A stretch of 64,000 nt of DNA from Streptomyces lunaelactis (GTDB taxonomy: Bacteria; Actinomycetota; Actinomycetes; Streptomycetales; Streptomycetaceae): positions 1,860,001-1,924,000 of the forward strand of contig NZ_CP026304.1 of NCBI RefSeq assembly GCF_003054555.1. Reading direction: 5' to 3'. A program made the translations under genes and the position numbers. How positions within the stretch are numbered: the stretch's first letter is position 1; each line of letters begins with the position of its first letter. The notes beneath the pieces were generated by a model. The model did not search any database. It was not told where the DNA came from and saw only the letters and a program-made list of their open reading frames with translations. Below are positions 51,557 to 61,991 of this stretch, piece after piece.

Positions 51557-53206
51557 TTACTCGCCCGACTTGCGCGCCACCGCGGCCTTCACCAGGCCGG
51601 CGAAGAGCGGGTGCGGCCGGGTGGGGCGGGAGCGGAGCTCCGGGTGGGCCTGGGTGGCGACCAGGTAGGGGTGCGTCTCGCGCGGGTACTCGACGTACTC
51701 GACGAGCTTGTTGTCCGGAGAGGTGCCGGAGAAGACGATGCCCGCCTTCTTCTCCAGCTCCGCGCGGTAGGCGTTGTTCACCTCGTAGCGGTGGCGGTGG
51801 CGCTCGTCGACGTAGGGCTGGTCACCGTAGGCCTCACGCACGATCGAGCCCTCGGCGAGCTTCGCCGGGTAGAGACCGAGCCGCATGGTGCCGCCCAGGT
51901 CGCCCGCGCCCTCCACGTACGCCAGCTGCTCCTCCATCGTGGAGATCACCGGGTGGGAGGTGACCGCGTCGAACTCGGTGGAGTTGGCATCGGGGATCTC
52001 GGCGAGGTTCCGCGCCGCCTCGATCACGATGCACTGCAGGCCCAGACACAGACCCAGCAGCGGGACCTTGTTCTCCCGGGCGTACTGGATCGCGCCGACC
52101 TTGCCGGACACACCACGGTCGCCGAAGCCGCCGGGGATGAGGACTCCGTCCACATCGCCGAGCTGCGCGGCAGCGCCCGCAGGGGTCTTGCAGTCGTCGG
52201 AAGCCACCCACTTGACCGTGACGCGGGCCTTGTTCGCGAAACCGCCGGCGCGCAGCGCCTCGATCACCGAGAGGTACGCGTCGGGGAGGTCGATGTACTT
52301 GCCCACCAGCGCGACCGTGACCTCGTGGTCGGGGTTGTGGACGCGGTCCAGCAGGTCGTCCCACGTGGTCCAGTCGACATCGCGGAACGGCAGGTCCAGC
52401 TTGCGTACGACGTAGGCGTCCAGACCCTCGGTGTGCAGCACCTTGGGGATGTCGTAGATCGACTTGGCGTCGATCGCGGCCACCACCGCGGCCTCGTCGA
52501 CATCGCACATCAGCGAGATCTTCCGCTTGATCGCGGTCGGCACCTCGCGGTCCGCGCGCAGCACGATCGCGTCCGGCTGGATACCGATGTTGCGCAGCGC
52601 GGCCACCGAGTGCTGGGTCGGCTTGGTCTTCAGCTCACCGGACGGGCCGATGTAGGGCAGCAGCGAGATGTGCACGACGAAGACGTTGTCCCGGCCGACC
52701 TCGTGGCGGACCTGGCGGACGGTCTCCAGGAAGGGCAGCGACTCGATGTCGCCGACCGTGCCACCGACCTCGGTGATCACGACATCGACGTCGTCGGCCG
52801 CCATCCGCCGGATGCGGTGCTTGATCTCGTTGGTGATGTGCGGAATGACCTGCACGGTGTCGCCCAGGTACTCGCCGCGCCGCTCCTTGGCGATCACCGT
52901 CGAGTACACCTGGCCGGTGGTGACATTCGCCGAACCGTCCAGGTCGACGTCGAGGAAGCGCTCGTAGTGGCCGATGTCCAGGTCGGTCTCGGCACCGTCG
53001 TTGGTGACGAACACCTCACCGTGCTGGAACGGGTTCATCGTGCCCGGGTCGACGTTCAGGTACGGGTCGAGCTTCTGCATCGTGACCCGCAGACCCCGCG
53101 CCTTCAGCAGCGCACCCAGACTGGAGGCCGTGAGGCCCTTGCCGAGGGAGGAGGCGACACCCCCGGTGACGAAGATGTGCTTGGTCGTCATGGATTTGGG
53201 CGGCAT
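51557..53206 (-). CDS. pyrG: CTP synthase
   Basis: 549 aa from the ATG at 53206 ([12 protein letters not shown]); a second ATG at 53191 is the main alternative, and neither has a strong ribosome site. The N-terminal synthase domain has [36 protein letters not shown] and [13 protein letters not shown]. The C-terminal glutamine amidotransferase has IPGGFGDRG and [10 protein letters not shown] with the nucleophilic Cys, and [13 protein letters not shown]. It converts UTP to CTP with glutamine and ATP. Confidence 0.97.
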   Translation of the reverse strand: MPPKSMTTKHIFVTGGVASSLGKGLTASSLGALLKARGLRVTMQKLDPYLNVDPGTMNPFQHGEVFVTNDGAETDLDIGHYERFLDVDLDGSANVTTGQVYSTVIAKERRGEYLGDTVQVIPHITNEIKHRIRRMAADDVDVVITEVGGTVGDIESLPFLETVRQVRHEVGRDNVFVVHISLLPYIGPSGELKTKPTQHSVAALRNIGIQPDAIVLRADREVPTAIKRKISLMCDVDEAAVVAAIDAKSIYDIPKVLHTEGLDAYVVRKLDLPFRDVDWTTWDDLLDRVHNPDHEVTVALVGKYIDLPDAYLSVIEALRAGGFANKARVTVKWVASDDCKTPAGAAAQLGDVDGVLIPGGFGDRGVSGKVGAIQYARENKVPLLGLCLGLQCIVIEAARNLAEIPDANSTEFDAVTSHPVISTMEEQLAYVEGAGDLGGTMRLGLYPAKLAEGSIVREAYGDQPYVDERHRHRYEVNNAYRAELEKKAGIVFSGTSPDNKLVEYVEYPRETHPYLVATQAHPELRSRPTRPHPLFAGLVKAAVARKSGE

Positions 53207-53624
53207 CGCCAAGAGGGGGCTCCCGTGGGTCGCGAGGTGAGATGCGTACCGGCGACCCTCCCGGAGGTTCGAGGGGTGCCGTCGCTGCGGTTTCGGGGCC
53301 CCTGTTCTGCACAGGACGGCCACCGGTCCACGGGGTACCAGGGTATCAGCGACGACGGGAGACTGCTTCCGGCCACGCGCGCTCACACGCGCACCCCGTT
53401 CACCAGGGGCTCACCCTTGGCTCACCCGTTCGGCAGACCCGTGTTGCCGGACCCGTCGCGCAGATCACTAGGGTGCGTCGTATCCTGCTCGGACACTCGC
53501 TGCCGAGCCAGGCTGTCAAACGGCACCCTCCCCGTCCGTCACCCGGAACATCGCGCTCGTCAACGACGCTTGACCGCAGTAAGCGCCCCGAGGGGCGGAC
53601 GTGGCCGTTCGACTGGAGATGCAC
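53207..53624. other. Divergent region between pyrG and the GH15 gene
   Basis: 418 bp with no credible gene. It holds both promoters. I saw small hairpins (for example CCTGT/ACAGG near 53300-53315) but no clear attenuator or operator. Confidence 0.45.
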
Positions 53625-55427
53625 GTGGCCGGGCGCATCGAGGATTACGCACTTATCGGAGACATGCAGACCGCAGCGCTGGTCTGCAGGGATGGCAGCG
53701 TGGACTGGCTGTGCCTGCCCCGCTTCGACTCACACGCCATCTTCGCCGGGCTGCTCGGCACCGAGGAACACGGCTTCTGGCGGCTGGGCCCGGCGCACGC
53801 CGCCGAGGCCAAGCCGCCGCCGGCCGACCGGCGCCGCTACTGCGGGGATTCGCTGATCCTCGAATCGGAGTGGGATACGCCACGCGGCACGGTCCGTGTG
53901 ACGGACTTCATGCCGCCCCGTGACGGCGCGCCGCAGGTGGTGCGGATCGTGGAGGGCGTGAGCGGGCGGGTGCCGATGCGCTCCGCGCTGCGTATGCGCT
54001 TCAGCTACGGACGTGTGGTGCCCTGGGTCCACAAGGTCGACGGGCGTACGGTCGCCGTCGCCGGACCCGACTCGGTCTGGCTGGATGCCGAGACCGAGAC
54101 GTACGGCAAGAACCTCACCACCTACTCGGACTTCACCGTCGCTCCCGGCGAGCGGATCGCCTTCACGATCAGCTGGCAGCCCTCGCACCACCAGCCGCCC
54201 GCGCTGCCCGACCCGGAGGGTGCGCTGGAGGCGACCTCGGACTTCTGGCGCGACTGGGTCGAGCACTGTACGTACAACGGGCCCTACCGCGAGGCCGTGG
54301 TCCGTTCGCTGATCACGCTGAAGGCGCTGACGTACGGGCCGACGGGCGGGATCGTCGCCGCGCCGACGACCTCGCTGCCGGAGGAGATCGGCGGCGTACG
54401 GAACTGGGACTACCGCTACACCTGGCTGCGCGACGCGGCGATCACCCTGTCGTCGCTGCTGCGCACCGGCTACCGCGAGGAGGCCCGCGCCTGGCGCGAG
54501 TGGCTGCTCCGCGCGGTCGCCGGCGACCCGGAGAACCTGCAGATCATGTACGGGATCGCGGGTGAACGGGAGCTGGGCGAGACCGAGTTGGACTGGCTGC
54601 CCGGTTACGAGAGCTCGGGTCCCGTCCGGGTCGGGAACGGCGCGGCGCACCAGCTCCAGCTGGATGTCTACGGCGAGGTCACCGAGGCGCTGCACCTGGC
54701 GCACATGACGGGTCTGGCCCGCAACGACTACGCCTCGCTGCTGCAGCTCAAGCTGATCCGCTATCTGGAGAAGCACTGGGACCAGCCGGACGAGGGCATC
54801 TGGGAGGTGCGCGGTCCGCGCCGGCACTTCGTGCACTCCAAGGTCATGGCCTGGGTCGCGGTCGACCGGACCATCAAGCTGATCGAGTCCGGGGACGCCG
54901 ACGGGCCGATCGAGCGGTGGCGCGAGCTGCGCGACGACATCCACCGCGATGTCTGCGAGAAGGGTTACGACAAAGAACGCAACACCTTCACACAGTCGTA
55001 CGGCTCGCAGGAGCTGGACGCCTCCCTGCTGCTGATTCCGCAGATGGGCTTTCTGCCGCCGGACGACAAGCGCGTCATCGGCACGATCGAGGCGATCCAG
55101 CGGGAGCTGTCCACGGAGGACGGCTTCGTACTGCGCTACCCGACCGCGGGCGAGGAGGCCGGCGTCGACGGTCTCGAGGGCGACGAGGGCGCGTTCCTGG
55201 CCTGCTCGTTCTGGCTCGCCGACGACCTGGCGATGATCGGGCGGGTGGACGAAGCGCGGCGGCTCTTCGAGAAGCTGCTGTCGCTGCGGAACGACCTGGG
55301 GCTGCTGGCCGAGGAGTGGGACCCGAAGCTGAAGCGGCAGGTGGGGAACTTCCCGCAGGCGTTCAGCCATGTCCCGCTGATCGACACGGCGCTGCGGCTC
55401 ACCGCGTCCGGGGCGTACGGAGGGTAG
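53625..55427 (+). CDS. Glycoside hydrolase family 15 protein (trehalase/glucoamylase-like)
   Basis: 600 aa from the GTG at 53625 after GGAG; in-frame starts at 53601 and 53619 exist. An N-terminal beta-domain (EDYALIGDMQTAALV, SVDWLCLPRFDSHAIFA) leads to the helical barrel with VRNWDYRYTWLRDA, ETELDWLPGYESSGPVRVGN (probable general acid Glu) and FPQAFSHVPLI near the end. Actinobacterial proteins with this layout include acid trehalases. There is no signal peptide, so it acts in the cytoplasm, perhaps in trehalose turnover. Confidence 0.9.
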   Translation: MAGRIEDYALIGDMQTAALVCRDGSVDWLCLPRFDSHAIFAGLLGTEEHGFWRLGPAHAAEAKPPPADRRRYCGDSLILESEWDTPRGTVRVTDFMPPRDGAPQVVRIVEGVSGRVPMRSALRMRFSYGRVVPWVHKVDGRTVAVAGPDSVWLDAETETYGKNLTTYSDFTVAPGERIAFTISWQPSHHQPPALPDPEGALEATSDFWRDWVEHCTYNGPYREAVVRSLITLKALTYGPTGGIVAAPTTSLPEEIGGVRNWDYRYTWLRDAAITLSSLLRTGYREEARAWREWLLRAVAGDPENLQIMYGIAGERELGETELDWLPGYESSGPVRVGNGAAHQLQLDVYGEVTEALHLAHMTGLARNDYASLLQLKLIRYLEKHWDQPDEGIWEVRGPRRHFVHSKVMAWVAVDRTIKLIESGDADGPIERWRELRDDIHRDVCEKGYDKERNTFTQSYGSQELDASLLLIPQMGFLPPDDKRVIGTIEAIQRELSTEDGFVLRYPTAGEEAGVDGLEGDEGAFLACSFWLADDLAMIGRVDEARRLFEKLLSLRNDLGLLAEEWDPKLKRQVGNFPQAFSHVPLIDTALRLTASGAYGG

Positions 55428-55523
55428 AGCGCCCCCTGGCCCGGCAGGACCTTCGACTGATCACGATTCCCCGTGCGGGACTACGATGAGAAGGTCCCCT
55501 CGCGCCCTCGGAAGGGGGCCACT

Positions 55524-56906
55524 ATGGCGCCCCAAGGCATGACGGAGGCGGCGCTGACCGGCTTCCGTCAACAACTGACCGGCGATGCGCTCACCTCTGG
55601 TGATCCGGGGTACGACGAGGCTCGCGCGGTCCACAACGCCATGATCGACCGGCGGCCCGCGGTCATCGCGCAGTGCGAGACGGAAGCGGATGTGGCCCGG
55701 TCGATCCGCTTCGGCCGGGAGAACGACCTGGAGATCGCTGTCCGCGGTGGGGGCCACAGCGTCGCGGGCATGTCGCTGAGCGACGGCGGAATCGTCGTGG
55801 ATCTACGGCGTATGCACACCGTGATCATCAATCCCGAGAGCCGTGCGGCGCGCGTCGGGGGCGGCGCCACGATGAGCCATCTCGACCGGGCGACACAGCC
55901 GTACGACCTGGCGACCACCGGTGGCCGGGCGTCCACCACCGGGGTGGGCGGGTTCACGCTGGGCGGCGGATCGGGCTGGCTGGAGCGCAAGTTCGGGCTG
56001 GCCTGCGACAATCTGCTCGCCGTCGAGCTGGTGACGGCCGACGGCAGCACCGTCCACGCCAGTGAGGACGAGAACCAGGAGCTGTTCTGGGCGCTGCACG
56101 GCGGTGGCGGGAACTTCGGTGTGGCCACCGCGATCACCCTGAAGCTGCATGAGCTGCCCGCAATGAGCATGATCATGCTGCTGTTCCGGCCCGATTCCGG
56201 ACCCGAAGTGCTGCGCGCCTACCGTGACTTCGTGGAGTCGGCCCCGGACGAGGTGGGCGGAGGGTGCATCTATCTCACCGGGCCTCCCGAGGAGTTCGTC
56301 CCCGAGGATCTGGTGGGCAAGCTCGTCTGCGCGGTTCTGATCACCTACGCGGGCACGGAATCGGAGGCGCGCATGGTGGCCGCGCCGATGCTGGAACTCG
56401 CGCACGCGGCAGAGATGATCGCCGAACTGCCCTACGCCGAACTGCAGTGCATGCTCGACGACCCGGCCGGGATGCGCAACTACTGGTCGGCGGAGTATCT
56501 GGACGCCCTCCCGGACAAGGCCGTGGACGCCTTCTGCGCCCGTTCGTCGACGATGATCGTGCCCTCCGGGACCCAGCATGTGCTGTTCCCGCTGGGCGGC
56601 GCGGCGGCCGACGGCCCGGCCCACTATCCGCTGCCGTGGCGTGGTTCGCCGTGGGTCGTCCATCCCTTCGGCACCTGGGAGAGCCCCGCCGACGACGAGC
56701 GCGGAAAGAAGTGGGTCCGCGATGTGCGCGCCGATGTGCAGCCCTGGTCCAATGGCGCCGTCTACCTCAACTTCATCGGGCAGGAGGGCGACGAGCGGGT
56801 CGTCGCCGGTGTCGGTGGCGACAACTACGCGCGCCTCGCGGCGGTCAAGGCGCAGTACGACCCCGACAATGTGTTCCGGCTCAACCACAACATCAAACCG
56901 GCCTGA
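55524..56906 (+). CDS. FAD-linked oxidoreductase (berberine-bridge-enzyme type)
   Basis: 460 aa; ATG at 55524 after GGAAGGGGG. The FAD-binding PCMH domain has IAVRGGGHSVAG with H78, the residue that links covalently to FAD. TTGVGGFTLGGGSGWLERKFG and LFWALHGGGGNFGVATAI follow, and the C-terminal BBE segment ends RLAAVKAQYDPDNVFRLNHN. The second Cys linkage of bicovalent members is not seen. Substrate unknown; such enzymes oxidise sugars or secondary metabolites. Confidence 0.9.
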   Translation: MAPQGMTEAALTGFRQQLTGDALTSGDPGYDEARAVHNAMIDRRPAVIAQCETEADVARSIRFGRENDLEIAVRGGGHSVAGMSLSDGGIVVDLRRMHTVIINPESRAARVGGGATMSHLDRATQPYDLATTGGRASTTGVGGFTLGGGSGWLERKFGLACDNLLAVELVTADGSTVHASEDENQELFWALHGGGGNFGVATAITLKLHELPAMSMIMLLFRPDSGPEVLRAYRDFVESAPDEVGGGCIYLTGPPEEFVPEDLVGKLVCAVLITYAGTESEARMVAAPMLELAHAAEMIAELPYAELQCMLDDPAGMRNYWSAEYLDALPDKAVDAFCARSSTMIVPSGTQHVLFPLGGAAADGPAHYPLPWRGSPWVVHPFGTWESPADDERGKKWVRDVRADVQPWSNGAVYLNFIGQEGDERVVAGVGGDNYARLAAVKAQYDPDNVFRLNHNIKPA

Positions 56907-56921
56907 TCCAGAGATCAGGCC
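56900..56921 (+). terminator. Hairpin overlapping the oxidoreductase stop codon
   Basis: GGCCTGATC-CAGA-GATCAGGCC, perfect 9-bp stem. The TGA stop at 56904-56906 lies in its left arm. Confidence 0.65.
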
Positions 56922-57028
56922 CTCGGTCCTCGCGGCCCTGGTGATGTTCAGGGAAGTACCGCCGAGGTAGCGTCCGGATCCCGGGCGACTGCCCGTCCGG
57001 CCGGTGTGTGATCGCGAGGCGAGAGTCA

Positions 57029-58654
57029 GTGGAGACCCAAGGTGGAATCACGGTGCAGCGGGCGCTCGAGCTGCCCGGACTGCGGGCCGGACTGCCGGAG
57101 GTCGTCGCCGGCGCGGAGCGGCTGAACCGTACGGTGCGCTGGGTGCACGCGGGCGAGGTGCCGAACATCGCCTCGCTCCTCAAGGGCGGCGAGCTGCTGC
57201 TCACCACGGGTCTCGGGCTCGGCACCCGGCCGGCCGAACAGCGCGCCTTCGTACGGCAGCTGGCGGACCGCGGGATCGCCGCGCTGGTGGTGGAGCTGGG
57301 GCCGCGCTTCAGCAGGCTGCCGGCGACGATCGTGGATACGGCGCGGGCGGCAGGGCTGCCGCTCGTACAGCTGCACCGTGAGGTCCCCTTCGTCTCGGTG
57401 ACGGAGGAGGTCCACACCGAGATCGTCAACGGGCACTACGCGCTGCTGCGTCAGGCGGAGGAAGTGCACCGGCGGTGTACGGAGGTGCTGCTCGACGGGG
57501 GCGGAGTGCCCCAAGTGCTGCGTATCCTCGCGGACTTCACCGCGAACCCGGTCTTCCTGGAGACGGCGGACGGGCAGCTGCTGTTCGCGGCCGGGTCCGA
57601 GTCGGGGCAGGCCGGCGCGGATCCGCTCCAGGTCTGGGACGGAATGCGTGGCCAGCGGGCGGCGCGGGAGTCTCTCCCGGTCGGCGCGGTCCTGGTGGAC
57701 GTCCCCGGCGGCGGGCAGGGGGCGGCTTCGGTACGGGCCCGGCTGGTGCTGCTGGCCGTCGCCTCACCCTTGCTCCCGGTGCACCGGATGGCGGCGGAGC
57801 GTGCGGCCGGGCTGCTCGCGGTCGTACTGATGCAGGCGCGCCAGGAGGAGGAGTTGGCGGCGCGCGGCCGCGGGGACTTCCTGACGGACCTGGCGGAGGG
57901 CCGCATCACGGCGGAGGACGCACCGGCGCAGGCGAGGGTGCTGGGCTTCAAACCGGGCGAAGGACCGCTGCTGCCGGTGGTGATGCGCCTGGCCGCCGAG
58001 CTGTCCCCTTCGGGCAACTGGGCGCTGCTGGCCAGGGCCGTGCTGGAGGAACTGTCGTCGGTGGGCGTGCCGGTGCTGCTGGGCGTTCGCCCGGTGGAGG
58101 GCCGCGTGCCGCTGCTGCTGGGTCTGCGCTCCGAGTCCGAACGCACGGCGGTCGCGGACCGGGTCGCGGCGGCGCTGCGGGCGGGTGTGGAACGGGCCGG
58201 CCTGGAGAGGGCGGGGGCGCATCCGCCGGTCGTGGTGGTGGGCATGGCGGGCGGCTGGGCGGCGGCGTCGGCGGGCCTGCGCCACGCCGCGGAGACGGCG
58301 ACGGCGGCGCAGGGCCTGTCGGAGCTCCCGTGGTACGACGCGCGCCGGCTGGACACGGACCTGCTGCTGTGGCGCCTGCGGGACCACCCGGACCTGGCGG
58401 CGTTCGTGGACCGGGCGATCGGCCCGCTGCGCGACCACGACCGCACCTCGCGTCCCGCGCTGCTCCCGACGCTGGAGACGTATCTGACCCACGCGGGCCG
58501 CAAGGCGGAGACGGCACGGGAACTCCACCTCAACCGCCAGACGCTGTACAACCGCCTGGCCCGCATCTCGGAACTCCTGGGCACTGACCTGGACGACCCC
58601 CAGACGGTGCTGGCCCTGAGCCTGGCGCTACGCGCCCGGAGGCTCTTGCCCTGA
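57029..58654 (+). CDS. PucR-family transcriptional regulator
   Basis: 541 aa from the GTG at 57029 after GAGGCGAG (a GTG at 57008 is also open). The N-terminal PucR sensor domain has TVQRALELPGLRAGLPEVVA and GELLLTTGLGLG. A central GGDEF-like region follows. The C-terminal helix-turn-helix is AETARELHLNRQTLYNRLAR then ISELLG. PucR proteins often control purine or amino-acid catabolism. The adjacent FAD oxidoreductase gene is a possible target by location only. Confidence 0.9.
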   Translation: METQGGITVQRALELPGLRAGLPEVVAGAERLNRTVRWVHAGEVPNIASLLKGGELLLTTGLGLGTRPAEQRAFVRQLADRGIAALVVELGPRFSRLPATIVDTARAAGLPLVQLHREVPFVSVTEEVHTEIVNGHYALLRQAEEVHRRCTEVLLDGGGVPQVLRILADFTANPVFLETADGQLLFAAGSESGQAGADPLQVWDGMRGQRAARESLPVGAVLVDVPGGGQGAASVRARLVLLAVASPLLPVHRMAAERAAGLLAVVLMQARQEEELAARGRGDFLTDLAEGRITAEDAPAQARVLGFKPGEGPLLPVVMRLAAELSPSGNWALLARAVLEELSSVGVPVLLGVRPVEGRVPLLLGLRSESERTAVADRVAAALRAGVERAGLERAGAHPPVVVVGMAGGWAAASAGLRHAAETATAAQGLSELPWYDARRLDTDLLLWRLRDHPDLAAFVDRAIGPLRDHDRTSRPALLPTLETYLTHAGRKAETARELHLNRQTLYNRLARISELLGTDLDDPQTVLALSLALRARRLLP

Positions 58655-58690
58655 GCCGTGTCCGCCCCGGGCAGCGGAAAGCCCGCGTCC

Positions 58691-59776
58691 TCAGCGCACC
58701 CGCCCCGCCGCCACCTCGTCGTACACGCTCAGCACCAGCGCGATCGTCTCGTCCTCCGTCGGCCACGTCGCCGCCTGCGCCCGCCCCGCCGCCACCAGTT
58801 CCTCCCGCCGCGCCGCATCCCCGAGCAGCCGCGCCACCGCGTCCCCCAGCGCCCCCGCGTCGCCGTACGGAACGAGCTCCGCCGCGTCGCCCACCAGTTC
58901 AGGGACTCCGCCGACCGCCGTCGCGACCAGGGGGACGCCCAGCCGCAGCGCCTCCTGCGCGAGCAGCGACCGCGCCTCCCAGCGGCTCGGCAGCACCGCC
59001 ACATCCGCCGCCGCGAGCAGTTCGCCGATGTCGTCCCTGCGGCCCACCAGCCTCACCGGCAGCCCCTCCGCCTCGATACGGCGCTGAAGCGCACCCCGCT
59101 GCCGCCCCTCCCCCGCGATCACCAGCAGCGGCACGGGATCCAGGTCGCGCCACTGCCGGGCCGCGTCCAGCAGGGTTCCGTAGCCCCGGTGCGGCACCAG
59201 GCTGCCGACGGCCATCAGCAACGGGCGGTCGGCGACGCCCAGTTCCGCACGCGCCTTGCCCTCCGCGCCGCCGGGCCGCCCCCGGGGCGCCGGCACCGCG
59301 ACCGGTGCGAGGCGAGCGTCGCGCGCGCCCCGTTTTCGGGCCCGGTCGACCAGTTCGGAGCACGTACCGAGCACAACCGCCGCCGCCCGCGCGACCCTTC
59401 GCTCCAGCAGGCGCAGCACCTGGCCCCGCGCGCCGTCGTCGTGCGCCCGCGTGTGCCAGGTGACGACCAGGGGTACCCGCTGCCCGCTCAGCGCGAGCGT
59501 GGCGCGTGCGGCGGCGTGCACTCCGTGCGCGTGGACCACATCCGCGCCCGCGCACGCCGCGCGCAGGGCTCCGACGGCCGCCGGGTCGCTGCGCCGCGGT
59601 ACGGGTGCGAACCGGGCCCCGGCGCCGGGGAAGTCGTAGGCGTGCTCCAGTTCGGCGGGGGCGCACACCGTCACCCGCACGCCGCGCGCCACCAGTCCCG
59701 CGGCCAGCGACCTGACGTGCGCGCAGCTGCCCGCACTGCCGCCGCCCAGCACTTGGACCGTACGCAGCTGTGTCAC
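58691..59776 (-). CDS. Family 4 glycosyltransferase
   Basis: 361 aa from the GTG at 59776. VLGGGSAGSCAHVRSLAAGL is the N-terminal glycine loop. MAVGSLVPHRGYGTLLDAAR opens the donor domain. PSRWEARSLLAQEALRLGVP carries the E-x7-E-like pair, followed by TAVGGVPELVGDAAELVPYG. No signal peptide. The acceptor is unknown. It lies downstream of recN in the same direction with a 158-bp gap. Confidence 0.87.
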   Translation of the reverse strand: MTQLRTVQVLGGGSAGSCAHVRSLAAGLVARGVRVTVCAPAELEHAYDFPGAGARFAPVPRRSDPAAVGALRAACAGADVVHAHGVHAAARATLALSGQRVPLVVTWHTRAHDDGARGQVLRLLERRVARAAAVVLGTCSELVDRARKRGARDARLAPVAVPAPRGRPGGAEGKARAELGVADRPLLMAVGSLVPHRGYGTLLDAARQWRDLDPVPLLVIAGEGRQRGALQRRIEAEGLPVRLVGRRDDIGELLAAADVAVLPSRWEARSLLAQEALRLGVPLVATAVGGVPELVGDAAELVPYGDAGALGDAVARLLGDAARREELVAAGRAQAATWPTEDETIALVLSVYDEVAAGRVR

Positions 59777-59934
59777 TCGGCCAAGGATGCCAGTCCGTAC
59801 GCACGTTCCGGCACCGTCGAGGCATCGTGCCCGTGTCCGGAACTGGGACTCCGGACGCCGGATCACTCACATGGGTGATCCCGCGGGGCCGGTGACCTCG
59901 TCTCCGTACGCGGCGGCGGCGATGAGGGCAACCC

Positions 59935-61680
59935 CTACCCGTCCCCCCGCGCCGTCGCCAGGAGTTCCTCCGCGTGGGCCCGCGCCGTCTGGGAGTCCTC
60001 CTGGCCCGCAAGCATGCGCGACAGCTCCCGCACCCTGTCCTCCCCCTCGAGGACCGTGACGCCACTCCTCGTCACCGTGCCGTCGTTCGTCTTCTCGACC
60101 AGCAGCTGGCGGTCCGCGAACGCCGCCACCTGCGGCAGGTGCGTCACCACCACCACCTGCGCCGACTTCGCGAGCTTCGCGAGCCGCCGCCCGATCTCCA
60201 CCGCCGCCTTGCCGCCCACGCCCGCGTCGACCTCGTCGAAGAGATACGTCGGCACCGGGTCCGTCCCCGCGAAGACGACCTCGACCGCCAGCATCACCCG
60301 CGAGAGCTCACCGCCCGACGCCCCCTTGGCGATCGGCCTCGGCGGCGCCCCCGGATGCGGGGCCAGCAGCAGCTCGACCTCGTCGACGCCGGACGGGCCG
60401 TACGCCACCGAGCGGCCGCCGACCTCGACGCCCGAGGCCGCCTCGACGGCCTCGGTCTGGCGAACGTCGAAGGACACCCGCGCGTGCGGCATCGCGAGCG
60501 AGGACAGCTCCTGGGTGACCGCGTCGGCGAACCGCGCCGCCGCCTCCGTACGCGCGTCGGTCAACGCCTGAGCCAGACCGGACAGTTCGCCCCGCAGCGC
60601 GTCCCGCTCCGCCGCCAGCTCGCCGATCCGGTCGTCGTCGCCGTCCAGTTCGGTGAGCCGGTCCGCGCCCTCCTCCGCCCAGGCAAGTACGGCGGCAACG
60701 TCCTCGCCGTACTTGCGCGTCAGCACGGTCAGCGCCGCCCGGCGTTCCTCCACCGCGGCCAGCCGCAGCGGATCGGCGTCCAGATTGTCCGCATACCCGG
60801 CGAGCTCGCCCGCCACATCGCCGAGCAGGATGGAGATCTCGCCCATCCGGTCGGCGAGCGCGGCCAGCACCGGATCGTGGGAGCGCACGGCGTCCAGCGC
60901 CCGCCCCGCGCCCGCGACCAGGGTCGCCGCGTCGACGCCCTCGGGGTCCTCGGGGTTGCCCGCCAGCGCGCCGTGCGCCACCGACGCGGCAGAGGCAAGC
61001 GCCTCCGCGTGGCCGAGCCGCTCCGCCTCCGCGGCGAGTTCGACGTCCTCACCCGCCCGCGGCTCGACGCGCGCGATCTCGTTCAGCCCGAAGCGCAGCA
61101 GATCGGCTTCCTGCGCCCGCGCACGTGCGCGCGTAGTCAGCTCTTCCAGCTCCACGGACACGGCCCGCAGCCGCCGGTACGCCGCCGCGTACTTGGCGTG
61201 CGGCCCGGTGACCGCACCGCCCGCGTACCGGTCGAGCGCCGCCCGCTGCCGCGCCGGCCGCAGCAGCCCCTGCTGGTCGGTCTGTCCGTGTACGGCGACC
61301 AGTTCGTCGGCCAGCTCGGCCAGCACGCCCACCGGCACGGACCGCCCCCCGAGGTGGGCGCGCGAGCGCCCCTCCGCGGAAACGGTCCGGCTGATGAGCA
61401 GGGTGCCGTCCTCGAGCTCGGCCCCGGCCTCCTCGGCCCGTACGGCGGCGGGGGCGCCGGCGGACACACTGATCCGCCCCTCCACCACCGCCGACTTGGC
61501 ACCGATCCGCACCAGGGCGGGGTCGGCGCGCCCGCCGAGCAGCAGCCCCAGGCTGGTGACGACCATGGTCTTGCCCGCGCCCGTCTCACCGGTCACCGCG
61601 GTGAAACCGGGTGACAGCTCGACGACCGCGTCGTCGATGACACCGAGCGACCGTATCCGCATCTCCTCCAACACGGACAC
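59935..61680 (-). CDS. recN: DNA repair protein RecN
   Basis: 581 aa from the GTG at 61680. Walker A GETGAGKT (31-38), a long coiled-coil middle (about 150-350), the signature GASGGELSRVMLAVEVV, Walker B PTYLFDEVDAGVGG and HLPQVAAFAD. RecN is an SMC-like ATPase used in double-strand-break repair. In Streptomyces it follows nadK and tlyA, as here, but the repeat block at 61790-61991 separates it from nadK, so it may have its own promoter. Confidence 0.97.
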   Translation of the reverse strand: MSVLEEMRIRSLGVIDDAVVELSPGFTAVTGETGAGKTMVVTSLGLLLGGRADPALVRIGAKSAVVEGRISVSAGAPAAVRAEEAGAELEDGTLLISRTVSAEGRSRAHLGGRSVPVGVLAELADELVAVHGQTDQQGLLRPARQRAALDRYAGGAVTGPHAKYAAAYRRLRAVSVELEELTTRARARAQEADLLRFGLNEIARVEPRAGEDVELAAEAERLGHAEALASAASVAHGALAGNPEDPEGVDAATLVAGAGRALDAVRSHDPVLAALADRMGEISILLGDVAGELAGYADNLDADPLRLAAVEERRAALTVLTRKYGEDVAAVLAWAEEGADRLTELDGDDDRIGELAAERDALRGELSGLAQALTDARTEAAARFADAVTQELSSLAMPHARVSFDVRQTEAVEAASGVEVGGRSVAYGPSGVDEVELLLAPHPGAPPRPIAKGASGGELSRVMLAVEVVFAGTDPVPTYLFDEVDAGVGGKAAVEIGRRLAKLAKSAQVVVVTHLPQVAAFADRQLLVEKTNDGTVTRSGVTVLEGEDRVRELSRMLAGQEDSQTARAHAEELLATARGDG

Positions 61681-61789
61681 GACCTTACGAGGTCCGGGGC
61701 CCGCTGTGCGACGGGCCCCGGTCGCCGATTCACTCTCCGGGGCACGGGACGGACATATGCACCCACCGGCCCCTCACCCGCGCCCCGCC

Positions 61790-61828
61790 CACACCCTCGG
61801 CGGACGGCGCCATTTGCCAGACACGGCC
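61790..61828. repeat. Fragment of an arm-type-1 element
   Basis: CCTCGGCGGACGGCGCCATT then TGCCAGACACGGCC matches the right end of the element at 36993 with one change in the arm. The left part is missing. It abuts the arm-type-3 element. Confidence 0.6.
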
Positions 61829-61991
61829 TAAGCGGTGTCGGGGAAGTCCGGGTGGGTGAAGGAGCGGGTCGAGGGCCGAGTCTGGCAAGGCGGAGGAAGG
61901 AGTCCACGCGGAGCGTCGGCGACTGACGACAACGCAGCCAGGCGACAGCCATCGGCCCGCGACGCCGCCCGGACTTCCCCGGGGCCGCTTA
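61829..61991. repeat. 163-bp palindromic intergenic element, arm type 3 (copy D)
   Basis: Arms TAAGCGGTGTCGGGGAAGTC (61829 onward) and its near complement GACTTCCCCGGGGCCGCTTA (ending 61991) differ at three positions. The core has GCAAGGCGGAGGA and GACGACAACGCAGCCA, shared with the other arm types. The element's last three bases are the complement of the nadK TAA stop. Confidence 0.75.
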
